Shown: positions 32,075 to 44,534, counted from the first letter of the stretch. The stretch: 48,232 bases of DNA from Candidatus Alcyoniella australis (GCA_030765605.1 JAVCCG010000064.1:1-48232); one strand, 5' to 3'. The notes: generated from the sequence alone by a model not told the origin. Made by a program: numbers and translations.

Positions 32075-32677
32075 CTACTGGTCCAGCAGCCGCTGAACCA
32101 GGGCGACGAACTCCGGGCCGTTCCAATCGTAGGGGCCGATGAAGCGCCGGGCGATGTTCCCCTGCTTGTCGATCAGGTAGGTCTCGGGAAAGCCCGAGAT
32201 ACGGTAGCTGCCCGTGATTTGGTTGTTCGCATCCTGCGCAAAGAGCGGCGGGCTGCGGAACTGCGAGCTGAACTGGGGCAAAACGCGGCGCAATCCGCTC
32301 TCCGAGGAGATCGCCAGCATCACGAAGTTCGCGTCGGCAAAGCGCGCATTGAGCGCGTCGAGCTGCGGCACTTCCATGCGACACGGCGCGCACCAGGTGG
32401 CGAAGAAGTTGAGCAGCACCACCTTGCCCCGTTGTTCAAAGAGCGCGAAGCGCCCGCCCTCCATGGTCTGCACTGTGAAATCAGGGGCCAGGTGTCCGGG
32501 AATCGGCTTGGGGTTCGAGCTTACCCGACGCTGGGCGTTGAGCTCGGCGATCACCGATCCAGCGCCGCGGCCGGACGCAGAATCGCCGCCGAGCCTAAAA
32601 ATTATTGTGTACAGGCCGGCGGCGATTAATACGAACAGTCCGACTAGGACCAGATTGATTTTCGTCTCTTTACGCAT
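32075..32677 (-). CDS. TlpA/ResA-like membrane-anchored thioredoxin
   Basis: The 200-residue product has an N-terminal membrane anchor (about 8-27). A thioredoxin fold follows with [22 protein letters not shown] (active cysteines 96 and 99) and [12 protein letters not shown] (the cis-Pro loop). It probably reduces or exchanges disulfides outside the membrane, as in cytochrome c maturation. No cytochrome biogenesis gene is in the window. The ATG at 32677 is chosen, although its GGGGG abuts the start; a TTG at 32686 would add three residues. It follows rplQ by about 20 nt, so it may be read from the ribosomal operon. Confidence 0.88.
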   Translation of the reverse strand: MRKETKINLVLVGLFVLIAAGLYTIIFRLGGDSASGRGAGSVIAELNAQRRVSSNPKPIPGHLAPDFTVQTMEGGRFALFEQRGKVVLLNFFATWCAPCRMEVPQLDALNARFADANFVMLAISSESGLRRVLPQFSSQFRSPPLFAQDANNQITGSYRISGFPETYLIDKQGNIARRFIGPYDWNGPEFVALVQRLLDQ

Positions 32678-32697
32678 CCCCCGCAATTACAGACTGA

Positions 32698-33288
32698 TCA
32701 GCCCTTGTCGGGCTCCCCGCCTTCGGACTCGGCCGCGGGCTGCGGCGCTTGCTCCTCGGTCTTTTCCTCGGCCTTGGCCTTGGCCTGGGCCGCCTTGTCG
32801 ACCTTGGCCTTAGCCGCGGTCGACTTGGCCTTGGACTTGCCGCTCGAGCGCTTGCGCTTGGACCCGGACTTGCGCTTGCTGTCGGGCATCTGCTCCTCGA
32901 CCAGCTCGATGATCGCCATCTCGGCGTTGTCGCCCACGCGCCTGCCGAGCTTGATCACGCGCGTGTAACCGCCAGGGCGGTTGACGAAGCGCGGAGCGAT
33001 CTCGTCGAACAGCTTGTAGACGACAGCCTTCTCGCGGATCACGCGCATTGCGCGACGGAGATAGTGCAACCGCTTGGCAACCGATTCCTGGTCCTCGGCG
33101 TCCCGGAGCACATTGGCTTTCTTGCTCAAGGTGATCATGTTGTCCGCCACGGCGCGCAAGGCCTTGGCCTTGACCGTGGTGGTGCGGATCTTCTCGTGTT
33201 TAAACAAGGATGTAACCATGTTGCGGAACATCGCTTCCCGATGGGAGCTGTTACGTCCCAGTATTACACCCGTCTTGCGGTGACGCAT
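32698..33288 (-). CDS. rplQ: Ribosomal protein L17 with basic C-terminal extension
   Basis: The first 120 residues are a normal L17 ([20 protein letters not shown] start, [32 protein letters not shown]). L17 lies by the peptide exit side of the large subunit. Residues 120-196 are an added tail, first Lys/Ser/Arg-rich and then Ala/Lys/Glu-rich, ending acidic. The usual family length is 115-130, so the tail is lineage-specific. It is the last classic gene of the alpha operon. Confidence 0.96.
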   Translation of the reverse strand: MRHRKTGVILGRNSSHREAMFRNMVTSLFKHEKIRTTTVKAKALRAVADNMITLSKKANVLRDAEDQESVAKRLHYLRRAMRVIREKAVVYKLFDEIAPRFVNRPGGYTRVIKLGRRVGDNAEMAIIELVEEQMPDSKRKSGSKRKRSSGKSKAKSTAAKAKVDKAAQAKAKAEEKTEEQAPQPAAESEGGEPDKG

Positions 33289-33310
33289 CTCGTTCTCCGT
33301 TGCCTGAGGA

Positions 33311-34318
33311 TCAGTCCTCGGTCTTTTCCTCTTCCGGGACCAGTGGCTTGAAATTATCGATCTTCATGCCCAGCGACAGCCCCATCTCGACGAGGATTTC
33401 CTTGATCTCGTTCAGGCTTTTGCGGCCAAAGTTCTTGGTCTTGAGCATCTCCTGCTCGCTTCTTTGCACCAGCTCGCCGATGTACTTGAGGTTGGCGTTC
33501 TTCAAGCAGTTCTGGCTGCGCACGCTCAGCTCGAGTTCGTCCACCGAGCGGTAGAGGTTCTCGTTGAACGGGGTCTCCTCGGACAGCTGATCGTCAAAGG
33601 CTTCGTCGTCCTCGGTCTCTTCGAAATTGATGAAGACTTGCAGCTGCTCCTTGAGGATCTTCGAGGCGTAGGCCAACGCATCCTCGGGATGCGTCGAGCC
33701 ATCGGTCCAGACCTCGATGATCAGGCGGTCGAAGTCGGTGCGCTGCCCGACGCGGGCGTTGGTCACGTTGAAGTTGGCCTTGGTCACCGGCGAGAACGAG
33801 GCGTCCAATGCGATGGTGCCGATCGTATCGTCCTCTTCTTTATTGTTCTCGTAGGTAACGTAGCCGCGGCCCGAGCGCACGGTCAGCTCGGCGCTGAGCT
33901 TGGCGGCCTTGGTCAGCGTCGCGATGTGCTGCTCGGGGTTGAGCACCACGATCGACTCGTCGACCTTGATGTCCGCGGCGCTGATTGCGCCCTCGCCCTT
34001 GTTCTCGAGCTGCAGCACACGCGTGGCCGCGTTGTTGGCCTTAAAGCGGACCTTCTTCAGGTTGAGCACGATGTCGGTCACGTCCTCCTTGATCCCGGGG
34101 ATCGTGGTGAACTCGTGCTGCACGCCGTTGAAGCGAACCTTGGTAATCGCCATCCCCTGCAGCGTGGACATCAGGACACGACGCAGGGCGTTGCCCAGCG
34201 TAATGCCGAATCCGCGCTCGAGTGGCTCGGCGTAGAACTTGCCGTAGTAGTGGCTGAGCGATTCGCGCTCGACCTCGAGCTGCTTGGGCCTAATCAAATC
34301 CTTCCAGACACTATACAT
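33311..34318 (-). CDS. rpoA: RNA polymerase alpha subunit
   Basis: The 335-residue product contains both domains. The assembly domain carries [19 protein letters not shown]-like sequence ([18 protein letters not shown]). The C-terminal DNA-contacting domain has [20 protein letters not shown] and [14 protein letters not shown], retaining the Arg, Asn, Cys and Lys positions that contact UP elements in E. coli. This is consistent with UP-element use at the rRNA promoter. The linker is unusually acidic (DDQLSEETP). It lies between rpsD and rplQ. Confidence 0.97.
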   Translation of the reverse strand: MYSVWKDLIRPKQLEVERESLSHYYGKFYAEPLERGFGITLGNALRRVLMSTLQGMAITKVRFNGVQHEFTTIPGIKEDVTDIVLNLKKVRFKANNAATRVLQLENKGEGAISAADIKVDESIVVLNPEQHIATLTKAAKLSAELTVRSGRGYVTYENNKEEDDTIGTIALDASFSPVTKANFNVTNARVGQRTDFDRLIIEVWTDGSTHPEDALAYASKILKEQLQVFINFEETEDDEAFDDQLSEETPFNENLYRSVDELELSVRSQNCLKNANLKYIGELVQRSEQEMLKTKNFGRKSLNEIKEILVEMGLSLGMKIDNFKPLVPEEEKTED

Positions 34319-34333
34319 CTAGCAGCCTCCCGG

Positions 34334-34963
34334 CTATTTGGAATAGAGCTCGACGATCAGGTGGTCCTGGATCATGCCGCCCAGATCCTCACGGGTGGGG
34401 ATCGCCTTGATCGTACCGTTGAAATGATCCGTGTCGAGTTCGAGCCATGTCGGTACTCCCGAGCGCACGATCGTCTCGACCGAATCTTTGATCGCCTGAA
34501 GCTTTTGGCTCGAGGACTTGATCGCAACCACGTCCCCCTCCCGAACCTGATAGCTGGGGATGTTGACCTTGCGGTCGTTGACGCGGACGTGGCCGTGCAG
34601 CACGAGCTGACGGGCTTGCTTGCGACTGGCGGAGAAGCCGAGCCTGAATACGATGTTGTCCAGCCGTCCCTCGAGAAAGCGCAGCAGGTTCTCGCCGGTT
34701 ACGCCCTTGGCCTTGTCGGCCTTTTCGAAGTACTGACGGAACTGCTTCTCGAGCACGCCGTAGATGCGCTTGGCCTTCTGCTTTTCGCGCAACTGAATGC
34801 CGTAGTCCGAATGCTTCATCCGGCGACGCTGTCCGTGCTGTCCGGGAGGATATTCGCGCCGATTGACCGCACACTTGTCAGAGTGGCAACGATCTCCCTT
34901 AAGGTAGAGCTTCATCCGCTCCCTGCGACAGAGGCGGCAGACCGATCCTCGATATCTCGCCAT
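34334..34963 (-). CDS. rpsD: Ribosomal protein S4, zinc-binding form
   Basis: S4 nucleates 30S assembly on the 16S 5' domain. The 209-residue product keeps the four N-terminal zinc cysteines (C9, C12, C26, C31), which many S4 proteins have lost. It then has [17 protein letters not shown] and the S4 domain ([21 protein letters not shown]). The order rpsM-rpsK-rpsD-rpoA-rplQ is the canonical alpha operon. Confidence 0.97.
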   Translation of the reverse strand: MARYRGSVCRLCRRERMKLYLKGDRCHSDKCAVNRREYPPGQHGQRRRMKHSDYGIQLREKQKAKRIYGVLEKQFRQYFEKADKAKGVTGENLLRFLEGRLDNIVFRLGFSASRKQARQLVLHGHVRVNDRKVNIPSYQVREGDVVAIKSSSQKLQAIKDSVETIVRSGVPTWLELDTDHFNGTIKAIPTREDLGGMIQDHLIVELYSK

Positions 34964-34972
34964 GTGCTGCTC

Positions 34973-35368
34973 CTAAACCCTGCGCCGCTTGGGTGGGCGG
35001 CAGCCGTTGTGTGGGATCGGGGTTACGTCCCTGATCAGGTTCACTTTCAAGCCGCAGCCCAGTAGGCTGCGCAAGGCTGCCTCGCGCCCTGCTCCCGGTC
35101 CTTTGACCAGGACGGCGACGGTCTGCATCCCCTGATCCTGGGCCTTCTTTGCCGCGTCCTCGGCGGCGAGCTGAGCGGCGAAGGGAGTCGATTTACGCGA
35201 TCCCTTGAAGCCCACAACGCCGGCCGAAGACCAGGCAACAGTGTTGCCCGACAGGTCGGAGAAAGTGATGATCGTATTGTTGAAGGTGCTGCGGATGTGC
35301 GCCACCCCTTGCGGGATGTTCTTGCGCACCTTCTTCTTGGTGGTCCGTTTCTTGGGGGTCTTGGCCAT
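34973..35368 (-). CDS. rpsK: Ribosomal protein S11
   Basis: The 131-residue platform protein shows [46 protein letters not shown] and the invariant end [14 protein letters not shown]. It lies 12 nt after rpsM and 9 nt before rpsD. Confidence 0.97.
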   Translation of the reverse strand: MAKTPKKRTTKKKVRKNIPQGVAHIRSTFNNTIITFSDLSGNTVAWSSAGVVGFKGSRKSTPFAAQLAAEDAAKKAQDQGMQTVAVLVKGPGAGREAALRSLLGCGLKVNLIRDVTPIPHNGCRPPKRRRV

Positions 35369-35380
35369 CGATACTCCCGC

Positions 35381-35746
35381 CTACTTCTTGCGACCGAGAA
35401 CGCGACGCGGACCCTTGCGCGTACGCGCGTTGGTGTGGGTCCGCTGTCCCCTGACCGGCAGACCGCGCCGATGGCGCAGCCCACGATAGGTCCCGAGGTC
35501 CATCATCCGTTTGATGTTCATCGAGATCTGTTTGCGCAGATCGCCCTCGACCTTGAACTTGGCGTCGATGATCGTCGAGATCCGGGCCACGTCCTGGTCG
35601 GCGATTCTGTCTGTGCGTAGCGAGGGGTCGATGCCGGCCTCCTCCAGAATCTTGTTGCTACTGGTCGGACCTATACCGTAGATATAGGTCAGCGCCACAT
35701 CTATCCGCTTATTGCGCGGAAGGTTGACTCCTGCGATTCGTGCCAT
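35381..35746 (-). CDS. rpsM: Ribosomal protein S13
   Basis: The 121-residue head protein starts [20 protein letters not shown] and carries [12 protein letters not shown]. It ends with the [16 protein letters not shown] region and a basic tail that contacts the P-site tRNA. It is preceded by rpmJ with 15 nt spacing. Confidence 0.97.
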   Translation of the reverse strand: MARIAGVNLPRNKRIDVALTYIYGIGPTSSNKILEEAGIDPSLRTDRIADQDVARISTIIDAKFKVEGDLRKQISMNIKRMMDLGTYRGLRHRRGLPVRGQRTHTNARTRKGPRRVLGRKK

Positions 35747-35761
35747 CGCTCCTCCGCTCGG

Positions 35762-35875
35762 CTATCCCTGTCGCTGCTTGTGCCTGGGATTCTCGCAAAT
35801 CACGCGCACCACACCTTTGCGGCGAACGATCTTGCACTTGTCACAGCGTTTTTTAACCGAAGCCTGAACTTTCAT
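35762..35875 (-). CDS. rpmJ: Ribosomal protein L36, zinc-binding form
   Basis: A 37-codon frame reads [19 protein letters not shown] and ends KQRQG. The zinc ligands are C11, C14, C27 and His32, which is the standard C+ form. It is easily missed because of its size. It sits in the usual place between infA and rpsM. Confidence 0.97.
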   Translation of the reverse strand: MKVQASVKKRCDKCKIVRRKGVVRVICENPRHKQRQG

Positions 35876-35909
35876 TTCGATACTCCCAACCCTGTCGGCG
35901 ACTGCCGAT

Positions 35910-35930
35910 CGACCCGCTCGCAACGGGTCG
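35910..35930 (-). other. Hairpin between infA and rpmJ
   Basis: CGACCCG and CGGGTCG form a perfect 7-bp stem with a 7-nt loop in the 67-nt gap after infA. A tandem GCAACGGGT repeat overlaps one arm. No T run follows. It may be a processing or attenuation site separating spc-side and alpha-side genes. Confidence 0.45.
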
Positions 35931-35942
35931 CAACGGGTGACT

Positions 35943-36161
35943 TCACTTTGCCCGATAGGTAATGCGTCCCCTGGTCAAATCGTACGGGGACAGCTCCACC
36001 GTAACCCGATCTCCCGGCAAAATCTTGATGAAGTGCATCCTCATCTTGCCCGAGATATGGGCCAATACCTTATGACCGTTGTCGAGGGACACGCGAAACA
36101 TCGCGTTGGGCAGAGGCTCGAGCACTGTGCCCTCGACTTCTATCGCGTCTTCCTTCGCCAT
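35943..36161 (-). CDS. infA: Translation initiation factor IF-1
   Basis: The 72-residue single OB-fold protein reads [20 protein letters not shown], then [20 protein letters not shown] and ends RGRITYRAK. It occupies the ribosomal A site during initiation. It lies 16 nt after map, a common arrangement outside the gammaproteobacteria. Confidence 0.97.
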   Translation of the reverse strand: MAKEDAIEVEGTVLEPLPNAMFRVSLDNGHKVLAHISGKMRMHFIKILPGDRVTVELSPYDLTRGRITYRAK

Positions 36162-36177
36162 GTAACTCCCTACCCCG

Positions 36178-36945
36178 TCAATCTACGAGGCTTAATACGT
36201 CCGGACCTTGATCTGTGATCGCGAACGTATGTTCAAAGTGCGCCGACAAACTGCCGTCGCGCGTAACCGCCGTCCAACCGTCTCCCAGGACTTCGATCTC
36301 CCAGGATCCGATGTTGACCATCGGCTCTACAGCCAGGACCATTCCCGGCCGCAGCCGCACGCCCCGCCCCGGATCGCCGAAATTCGGAATCTGCGGCGGC
36401 TCGTGCATTGCCTGGCCGATGCCGTGTCCCACAAAGTCGCGCACTACCGAAAAGCCCGCGGCCTCGACGTGAGACTGGACAGCATGTGAAATATCAAAGA
36501 GTCGATTCCCGACCAAGGCCTGCTCGATCCCTTTCCACAACGCCTCGCGCGTGGTTCGGATCAGGCGCAGCGCCTCGGGGCTCACTTCGCCAATCGGAAT
36601 CGTGATCGCCGAATCGCCGTAGAATCCGTCAATCACCACACCGAAGTCAATGCTCAACAGGTCGCCATCGCGTAAAACACGATCTGCGCTCGGTATTCCG
36701 TGCACCACCTCGGAGTTGATCGAGGTGCACACCGAGCGCGGGTAGCCCTGGTAGCCCAGAAAGGCCGGCTTGGCCCCCGCGTCCTCGAGCATTCGCACCG
36801 CCTCGTCGTCCAGCTGCTGAGTGCTCATGCCAGGTTCGGCATACTCTCTCATCCGCTTGAGCACCCGACCGACGATCTGATTGGCGACCCGCATCTTCTC
36901 GATCTGCTCGCGGGTCTTCAACACGATCGTGGATGGACGCCCCAT
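36178..36945 (-). CDS. map: Methionine aminopeptidase, type I
   Basis: This enzyme removes the N-terminal Met from new proteins. The 255-residue product has all five metal ligands at expected spacing: D100, D111, H174, E207 and E238. The substrate-side His is in NSEVVHGIP (H82). No N-terminal zinc-finger extension is present. It follows adk by 10 nt. Confidence 0.96.
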   Translation of the reverse strand: MGRPSTIVLKTREQIEKMRVANQIVGRVLKRMREYAEPGMSTQQLDDEAVRMLEDAGAKPAFLGYQGYPRSVCTSINSEVVHGIPSADRVLRDGDLLSIDFGVVIDGFYGDSAITIPIGEVSPEALRLIRTTREALWKGIEQALVGNRLFDISHAVQSHVEAAGFSVVRDFVGHGIGQAMHEPPQIPNFGDPGRGVRLRPGMVLAVEPMVNIGSWEIEVLGDGWTAVTRDGSLSAHFEHTFAITDQGPDVLSLVD

Positions 36946-36955
36946 TACGAGGCCT

Positions 36956-38927
<1,972 letters not shown>

Positions 38928-38928
38928 C

Positions 38929-39375
38929 TCAGATCTCCTCGACCTTTCCTCCGGCCGCGGTCAGTTTTTCCTTGGCCGAATTTGTGAACTTATTGGCCTT
39001 GACGGTCAGCGCGACCTTGATCTCGCCGTTGCCCAACACCTTGAGTCCGTGTTTGGGCAGTTTGCGGATCAGTCCTTGATCGAGCAGCAGCTGGGCGTCG
39101 ATCACCGAGCCGTCCTCGAAACGCGACAGCTCGCAGACTTTGACCAGCGCGTACTCTTTGCGAAACGGGTTTTTGAACCCGCGCTTGGGGATACGCCTGA
39201 TCAGCGGCATCTGCCCGCCCTCGAAGCCGGCGGGAACTCCACCGCCCGAGCGCGAATTCTGGCCCTTGTGGCCGCGGCCGCAGGTTTTTCCCTTGCCCGC
39301 TGCAATTCCACGCCCGCGGCGCATACGCTTGCGGCGCGCACCATCCGGCGGACTGAGGTTGCTCAGGTCGTACAT
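38929..39375 (-). CDS. rplO: Ribosomal protein L15
   Basis: The 148-residue product has the Gly/Arg-rich N-terminus ([20 protein letters not shown]), then [20 protein letters not shown] and a C-terminal globular region. The Shine-Dalgarno GGAGATCTGAG also occurs before secY. It follows rpmD by a single base. Confidence 0.96.
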   Translation of the reverse strand: MYDLSNLSPPDGARRKRMRRGRGIAAGKGKTCGRGHKGQNSRSGGGVPAGFEGGQMPLIRRIPKRGFKNPFRKEYALVKVCELSRFEDGSVIDAQLLLDQGLIRKLPKHGLKVLGNGEIKVALTVKANKFTNSAKEKLTAAGGKVEEI

Positions 39376-39376
39376 C

Positions 39377-39559
39377 TCAGATCTCCTCCACGGCCAACAG
39401 ATGGATCACTTTTTTGACCATGCCGCGGATGATCGGCGTATTGGAGTGAATCACACTCTGGTTCAGCCGGCGCAGGCCCAGGGCGACCAGAATATCTTTC
39501 TGCTTCTGCTGGCGTCCGATGCCGGACTTGAGCAGCGTAATTTTGAGCTTATCAGCCAT
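39377..39559 (-). CDS. rpmD: Ribosomal protein L30
   Basis: The 60-residue product reads [20 protein letters not shown], then [13 protein letters not shown] and ends HLLAVEEI, the bacterial short form. Its ATG overlaps the rpsE stop (TGATG), so translation is coupled. Confidence 0.95.
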   Translation of the reverse strand: MADKLKITLLKSGIGRQQKQKDILVALGLRRLNQSVIHSNTPIIRGMVKKVIHLLAVEEI

Positions 39560-40107
39560 CAGCGACCTCCGGTTGCCCCGCCCTGACCGGCCAAGTCTTC
39601 TACAGTCTTGCCCAGCCGTTCGGCGTACTCCTCGGGGGTGACCAACTGCTTGAGCCCGGCGACCGTGGCCTTGATCACGTTGTGCGGATTGCGCGATCCC
39701 AGGCACTTGGTCAGTACGTTCTGGATGCCGGCCGACTCGCACACGGCGCGCACGGCGCCGCCGGCGATCACACCGGTTCCCTCGATGGCCGGCTTGAGCA
39801 GCACGCGCCCCGAGCCCGAACGCCCGATCACCCCGTGGATGATCGTGCCCCTGCTCATCGGGACCTCGAACAGGCTCTTCTTGGCCTTCTCGATCCCTTT
39901 GCGGATCGCCTCGGGGACCTCGTTGGCCTTGCCCATTCCGGCGCCCACGCGCCCCTTGCCGTCACCGACCACAACCAGCGCCGAGAAGGAGAAGCGACGG
40001 CCGCCCTTGACGACCTTGGCCACGCGGTTGATATTCACCACGCGATCGACCAGTTCGCTTTCCTCTTGGACTGTGCTCATTCTATTTCTTGAATTGCCGG
40101 TTTCCAT
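39559..40107 (-). CDS. rpsE: Ribosomal protein S5
   Basis: The 182-residue product has [40 protein letters not shown] and [11 protein letters not shown]. It helps translation accuracy at the mRNA entry side. The start at 40107 overlaps the rplR stop (TGATG) and has GGAG five bases upstream. The internal ATG at 40080 lacks one, so the protein has a slightly longer N-terminus (METGNSRNR). Confidence 0.95.
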   Translation of the reverse strand: METGNSRNRMSTVQEESELVDRVVNINRVAKVVKGGRRFSFSALVVVGDGKGRVGAGMGKANEVPEAIRKGIEKAKKSLFEVPMSRGTIIHGVIGRSGSGRVLLKPAIEGTGVIAGGAVRAVCESAGIQNVLTKCLGSRNPHNVIKATVAGLKQLVTPEEYAERLGKTVEDLAGQGGATGGR

Positions 40108-40472
40108 CAGAACTCCAGTCCTTTGCCGCGGGCCGCCTCGGCCAGGGCCTTGATGCGGCCGTGGTAGAGGAATCCGTTGCGGTCGAAGACCACGCTCTTG
40201 ATTCCCTTGTTCAGCAGCTGCTGCGCAATCATCTCGCCGATGATCTTGGCGTTGCCTACCTTGCCTCCTTCTTCACCGGCACTGTAACTCTTGCCGGTGG
40301 TCGAGGCTGCGGAAAGCGTAACCATATTCACATCGTCGATCACCTGGGCATAGATGTGACGAGCGCTTTTGAACACGCACAAACGCGGCCGCTCGGGACT
40401 ACCGCGCACCTTGCGGCGCACTCTCGCCCGACGAATCTTCCTGGCCGCGTGTCTTGATTTGTTAACTGACAC
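40107..40472 (-). CDS. rplR: Ribosomal protein L18
   Basis: The 121-residue 5S-rRNA-binding protein shows a basic N-terminus, [20 protein letters not shown] and the end [26 protein letters not shown]. It overlaps rpsE by one base. Confidence 0.96.
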   Translation of the reverse strand: MSVNKSRHAARKIRRARVRRKVRGSPERPRLCVFKSARHIYAQVIDDVNMVTLSAASTTGKSYSAGEEGGKVGNAKIIGEMIAQQLLNKGIKSVVFDRNGFLYHGRIKALAEAARGKGLEF

Positions 40473-40490
40473 CTCGAATCCTCCTCGGGA

Positions 40491-41030
40491 TCAGGCTCCG
40501 GCCTTGCCAACCTTGCGGCGGATCTGTTCATTCGCGTACTTGACGCCTTTGACCTTGTAAGGGTCGGGGATCTTGACGCGTCTTATATCCGCGGCCACCT
40601 GGCCCACCTTCTGCTTGTCGATCCCCACGACCTTAATCCGGACGTTTTTCTCAACGCTGACCTGTACATCGTCGGGGATCGGAACGTGTACCGGGTGGCT
40701 GTACCCTACGTTCATTACAATCTCTTTACCCACGACCTCGGCGCGGTAACCCACGCCCATAACCTCGAGGTCGCAGTTGAATCCCGTGGATACTCCCAAA
40801 ATCATGTTCGCGACGAGGCTGCGGTTGAGTCCCCACAGCGCGCGTTGCACGCGGTCGTTCTCTTTTTTGCAAGAGACAACCACGCCCTCGTCGACGATCG
40901 TGATCGAGATTCCCGGGTTGACCTGATGCGACAGGTTACCCTTGGGGCCCGTAACGTCGACATTGTTGCCGTCGAGCTTGACCTGAACCCCGTCCGGGAT
41001 TTTGATCGGCAGTTTTCCGATGCGGCTCAT
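40491..41030 (-). CDS. rplF: Ribosomal protein L6
   Basis: The 179-residue product starts MSRIGKLPIKIPDGVQVKLD and ends with DPYKVKGVKYANEQIRRKVG, the conserved C-terminal RNA-binding loop. The ATG at 41030 has GGAG six bases upstream. A TTG four codons earlier would make a non-standard start. Confidence 0.97.
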   Translation of the reverse strand: MSRIGKLPIKIPDGVQVKLDGNNVDVTGPKGNLSHQVNPGISITIVDEGVVVSCKKENDRVQRALWGLNRSLVANMILGVSTGFNCDLEVMGVGYRAEVVGKEIVMNVGYSHPVHVPIPDDVQVSVEKNVRIKVVGIDKQKVGQVAADIRRVKIPDPYKVKGVKYANEQIRRKVGKAGA

Positions 41031-41058
41031 CGTTGTCTCCAAATCGCTTTACGCGCCT

Positions 41059-41457
41059 CTAGTAAACGGTGCAAAGCACCTCGCCGCCGACGCCTTGGGC
41101 ACGCGCACTTTTATCCGACATCAAGCCCTGGGGCGTAGAGATCACCGCTACTCCCAGGCCGTCGAGGACCTTGGGAATCGTATCCTTGGACACGTAGCGC
41201 CTCAGCCCGGGCTTGCTCGCCCGCTTAATGCACTTGATAACGTGCTCGCCTTCCTCGTCATAGCGCAGCACCACCTTGAGAATCCCCTGGCGGCTGTCCT
41301 CCAGAAAACGGAAACTCTTGATGTAGCCCTCCTGCTTGAGAATCTCGGCGATGCGGATCTTGAGTTTGCTGGACGGGATCTCGCACGCTTCGTGCCGCGC
41401 CTTTCCCGCATTGCGAATGCGGGTCAGCATGTCGGCTACTGGATCGGTCATCACCAT
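41059..41457 (-). CDS. rpsH: Ribosomal protein S8
   Basis: The 132-residue product begins [20 protein letters not shown] and ends [15 protein letters not shown], the usual GVGGE(L/V)L-type terminus. In E. coli S8 represses its own operon; no target structure was identified here. GGAGG lies ten bases before the ATG. Confidence 0.97.
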   Translation of the reverse strand: MVMTDPVADMLTRIRNAGKARHEACEIPSSKLKIRIAEILKQEGYIKSFRFLEDSRQGILKVVLRYDEEGEHVIKCIKRASKPGLRRYVSKDTIPKVLDGLGVAVISTPQGLMSDKSARAQGVGGEVLCTVY

Positions 41458-41474
41458 TACTTACAGACCTCCGG

Positions 41475-41660
41475 TTACCAGCTGGACTTGGTCACGCCGG
41501 GCAGTTCGCCCTGCAAAGCCAGCGTACGCAGGCAGATACGACACATATCGAAACGCCGATAGTAGGCTCGCGGACGCCCGCACAACGGACAGCGGTTGTA
41601 CTCGCGGACCTTGAACTTGTTCGCCTTCGCAGCCTTAATCCTCAGAGCCTTGCGTGCCAC
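41475..41660 (-). CDS. rpsN: Ribosomal protein S14, zinc-binding type
   Basis: The 61-residue product reads [20 protein letters not shown] and has zinc ligands C24, C27, C40 and C43 (CPLC and CRIC). It ends PGVTKSSW. The start is GTG (41660) with GAGGG just upstream; an ATG-only search would give a spurious 21-residue extension. This is the short C+ form. Confidence 0.96.
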   Translation of the reverse strand: MARKALRIKAAKANKFKVREYNRCPLCGRPRAYYRRFDMCRICLRTLALQGELPGVTKSSW

Positions 41661-41673
41661 GTTTCCCTCGCGT

Positions 41674-42225
41674 TCAGTTGGACTTGTTACGGAAAGGCAT
41701 GCCCATCGCGGCCAACAGGGCATGGCCCTCTTCGTCGTTTTTGGCCGAGGTGCAGATCGTGATGTTCATCCCGCGAATCTTGTCGATCTTGTCGTAGACG
41801 ATCTCGGGGAAGATGATCTGCTCCTGGATGCCCAATGTATAGTTGCCGCGACCGTCGAACGCCTTGTCCGGGACTCCCTTGAAGTCGCGAACGCGCGGCA
41901 GTGCGACCGCAAACAGCCGGTCGAGGAACTCGAACATCCGGGCGCCGCGCAACGTCACCATGCAGCCGATCGGCATTCCCTCGCGCAGCTTGAACTGAGC
42001 CACCGACTTCTTGGCTTTGGTGATCACCGGCCGCTGGCCCGTAATCTGCTTGAGCTCGTCGGCCGCGCTATCGAGAACCTTGATGTTCTCGATAGCCTCT
42101 CCCAGGCCCATGTTGAGAACTACCTTCTCGAGCCTGGGAGCCTGCTCGAAGTTGGTGAAGTTGAAGCGCTTTACCAGCGTATCAACAGCCTTTTCCTTGT
42201 ACATCGTCTTCAGACGCGGTTCCAT
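41674..42225 (-). CDS. rplE: Ribosomal protein L5
   Basis: The 183-residue 5S-binding protein shows [20 protein letters not shown], then [20 protein letters not shown] and ends [15 protein letters not shown]. The ATG at 42225 has GAGG six bases upstream and gives the family start. A longer frame would overlap rplX. Confidence 0.96.
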   Translation of the reverse strand: MEPRLKTMYKEKAVDTLVKRFNFTNFEQAPRLEKVVLNMGLGEAIENIKVLDSAADELKQITGQRPVITKAKKSVAQFKLREGMPIGCMVTLRGARMFEFLDRLFAVALPRVRDFKGVPDKAFDGRGNYTLGIQEQIIFPEIVYDKIDKIRGMNITICTSAKNDEEGHALLAAMGMPFRNKSN

Positions 42226-42238
42226 TTTCGGCCTCGCC

Positions 42239-42604
42239 TTACTTGTCAATCTTTTCGTTACAACGTTTACAAATCCGCACCTTGCGACCGTCGTTGAGGA
42301 ACGTGTAACCGACGCGGGTCGGCTGATCGCACGCCGGGCAGACCAACATCACATTGCTGATGTGGACCGCGCCCTCGCGCTCGATGATTCCCCCCTGGCG
42401 GTTGGTACGGCTGGGACGCGAATGACGCTTGATGAAGTTCAAACGCTCCACCAGCACTCGTTCCTTATCGGGCATCACCCGCAGCACCTTGCCGCGCTTG
42501 GTCTTGGCGGCGCGGCTGCCGCGCTCTTTGCCCGCAACGATCATCACAACGTCTTTGTTTCTGATCTTGAACGATTTACGTTCGGCTATTGTTTTCTTGG
42601 CCAT
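42239..42604 (-). CDS. rplX: Ribosomal protein L24
   Basis: The 121-residue product has the KOW motif region ([13 protein letters not shown]), [19 protein letters not shown] and [20 protein letters not shown]. The C-terminal part carries two cysteine pairs (C89, C92 and C112, C115), so it probably binds zinc. The N-terminus is a little extended. Confidence 0.96.
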   Translation of the reverse strand: MAKKTIAERKSFKIRNKDVVMIVAGKERGSRAAKTKRGKVLRVMPDKERVLVERLNFIKRHSRPSRTNRQGGIIEREGAVHISNVMLVCPACDQPTRVGYTFLNDGRKVRICKRCNEKIDK

Positions 42605-42620
42605 CGGTGTTTCTCCAGCC

Positions 42621-42989
42621 CTACAGCACTTCGGGCGCCAGGGAGATGATCTTCATAAAGCGCTTGGCCCGCAGTTCCCTGGCGACCGGGCCGAAAATGC
42701 GCGTGCCGATCGGCTCTTTGACGTTGTTGATCAGCACCGCGCTGTTCTCGTCGAAACGAATGTAGGAGCCGTCGGGGCGGCCGACGTTCTTGGCCACGCG
42801 TACGATCACGGCTCTAACCACGTCGCCCTTCTTGACCTTAGCGCCGGGGATCGCCTCTTTAACCGAGACGACGATGATATCGCCCAGCGTGGCGTAACGG
42901 CGCTTGGAGCCGCCGAGCACCTTGATGCACTGGACTTTCTTCGCCCCCGAATTGTCGGCCACACTGAGCCTGGTCTGCATTTGGATCAT
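42621..42989 (-). CDS. rplN: Ribosomal protein L14
   Basis: The 122-residue product starts [20 protein letters not shown] and ends with the conserved [12 protein letters not shown]. It contacts L19 and 16S helix 14 in the family. Confidence 0.98.
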   Translation of the reverse strand: MIQMQTRLSVADNSGAKKVQCIKVLGGSKRRYATLGDIIVVSVKEAIPGAKVKKGDVVRAVIVRVAKNVGRPDGSYIRFDENSAVLINNVKEPIGTRIFGPVARELRAKRFMKIISLAPEVL

Positions 42990-43001
42990 TGCGGTCTCCG
43001 A

Positions 43002-43262
43002 TTACTGAGCGCGTTCAATGACGCTCGATACGCGCCAGCGTTTGTCCTTGCTCAACGGCCGGGACTCGATCAGGCTCACGCGGTCTCCCACGCGGCATGT
43101 GTTCGTCTCGTCGTGCGCTTTGACTTTTTTCCGGCGGCGGACGTACTTGCCGTAGAGGGCGTGCTTGGTCAACCTCGAGGTCTGGACCACCACGGTCTTG
43201 TCCATCTTGTCCGACGTGACGACGCCGACGATCGTCTTGCGTTTCCCGCGTTGGCTATTCAT
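43002..43262 (-). CDS. rpsQ: Ribosomal protein S17
   Basis: The 86-residue OB-fold protein reads [20 protein letters not shown], then [14 protein letters not shown] and [13 protein letters not shown]. It overlaps the end of rpmC by eight bases. Confidence 0.97.
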   Translation of the reverse strand: MNSQRGKRKTIVGVVTSDKMDKTVVVQTSRLTKHALYGKYVRRRKKVKAHDETNTCRVGDRVSLIESRPLSKDKRWRVSSVIERAQ

Positions 43263-43461
43263 CCCTGTTCTCCGTAGGCTCCAGCTCGCCCAATAGGCAC
43301 TTGACCCGAGCGATGTCCTTGCGTACGCCCTTCATCCGCGCTGTATTCTCCAGCTGTCCGGTGAAATACTGGAAGCGCAGGTTGAAGTACTCGCTCTTGA
43401 GGTCCTCTTCCTTCTGCCGCAGTTCGTCATCGGACAGCGCACGCAGCTCACTGGGCTTCAT
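43255..43461 (-). CDS. rpmC: Ribosomal protein L29
   Basis: The 68-residue two-helix product begins [20 protein letters not shown], then [20 protein letters not shown] and [11 protein letters not shown]. It overlaps rplP by 14 bases and rpsQ by eight. Confidence 0.96.
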   Translation of the reverse strand: MKPSELRALSDDELRQKEEDLKSEYFNLRFQYFTGQLENTARMKGVRKDIARVKCLLGELEPTENRDE

Positions 43462-43873
43462 AGAACCCCTCCCGCGTAACGAATCGAGTCTTCAGGGGCA
43501 GCTTGTGGGCGGCCAGGCGGAAGGCCTCGCGCGCCGTCTCCTCGTTGACCCCTTCCATCTCGTATAAAATCTTGCCGGGTCGGATGACCGCCACCCAGTA
43601 CTCGGGCGAGCCCTTGCCCTTGCCCATCCGGGTCTCGGCCGGTTTTTTGGTCAGCGGCTTGTCCGGGAAAATGCGGATCCAGATCCGTCCGCCGCGCTTG
43701 ATGAAACGAGTCATCGCCACGCGCGCGGCCTCGATCTGACGCGCGGACAGAAAACCGCAATCAATCGCCTTGAGACCGTAGGCGCCGAAGTTCAGATCCG
43801 TGCCGCCCTTGGCCTGACCGGGCATCCGGCCTTTCTGCACCTTGCGATGTTTTACTTTCTTCGGACTAAGCAT
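43448..43873 (-). CDS. rplP: Ribosomal protein L16
   Basis: The 141-residue product starts [20 protein letters not shown], then [20 protein letters not shown] and [20 protein letters not shown]. It helps shape the A-site. The Met/Arg hydroxylation loop (RMGKGKGSP) is present. Confidence 0.97.
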   Translation of the reverse strand: MLSPKKVKHRKVQKGRMPGQAKGGTDLNFGAYGLKAIDCGFLSARQIEAARVAMTRFIKRGGRIWIRIFPDKPLTKKPAETRMGKGKGSPEYWVAVIRPGKILYEMEGVNEETAREAFRLAAHKLPLKTRFVTREGFYEAQ

Positions 43874-44519
43874 GGGGCAGCGCCCCCCCCTTGGTGGCTA
43901 CGTCGCCGTTGTAGATCCAGACCTTGATGCCGATCACACCGTAGGTCGTCTTGGCGCGGAAAAAGCCGTAGTCGATGTCGGCGCGCAGGGTATGCAGCGG
44001 AACGCGTCCCTCGCGGTACCACTCGCGGCGGGACATCTCGGTCCCACCCAGGCGGCCGGCGCAGGCAACGCGCACGCCCTTGGCGCCCATCTTCATCGCC
44101 TGGGTCACCGCGCGCTTCATCGCCCTACGGAAGGCGATGCGCCGCACCAGCTGGCTGCCGACGTTCTCGGCCACAAGCTGCGCGTCGGTCTCTGCCCGCC
44201 GCACCTCGCGAATCTTGACGTTCAACGGCAGGTCGGTCATCGCCTGTAGGCGCTTGCCCAGCAGGTCGACTTCGGACCCCTTCTTGCCGATGATGATGCC
44301 GGGACGCGCCGTGTAAATGATCACGTCGATCTTGCCCGAGTGGCGTTCGATCTCGATCCTGCTGACCGCCGCGTTCTCCAGCTTCTGCTTTAAATAGCGC
44401 CGAAGCTTGAGATCCTCGTGCAGGAACTTACGGTACTGGTCCCTCTCGGCGAACCAGCGCGAGTTCCAGTCCTTGATCACTCCCAAGCGGAAGCCGGTCG
44501 GATGTGTCTTCTGGCCCAA
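43866..44519 (-). CDS. rpsC: Ribosomal protein S3
   Basis: The 217-residue product has [20 protein letters not shown], the KH domain [40 protein letters not shown] and [10 protein letters not shown]. It overlaps rplP by eight bases. Confidence 0.97.
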   Translation of the reverse strand: MGQKTHPTGFRLGVIKDWNSRWFAERDQYRKFLHEDLKLRRYLKQKLENAAVSRIEIERHSGKIDVIIYTARPGIIIGKKGSEVDLLGKRLQAMTDLPLNVKIREVRRAETDAQLVAENVGSQLVRRIAFRRAMKRAVTQAMKMGAKGVRVACAGRLGGTEMSRREWYREGRVPLHTLRADIDYGFFRAKTTYGVIGIKVWIYNGDVATKGGALPHA

Positions 44520-44534
44520 GGTTACCCTCCAGCG

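Noticed and set aside
33464-35065. 533-codon plus-strand open frame crossing rpoA, rpsD and rpsK
   Set aside because: It spans three certain ribosomal operon genes on the opposite strand.
41661-41723. Extra 21 residues on S14
   Set aside because: Produced by requiring ATG; the GTG at 41660 gives the universal start and has its own Shine-Dalgarno.
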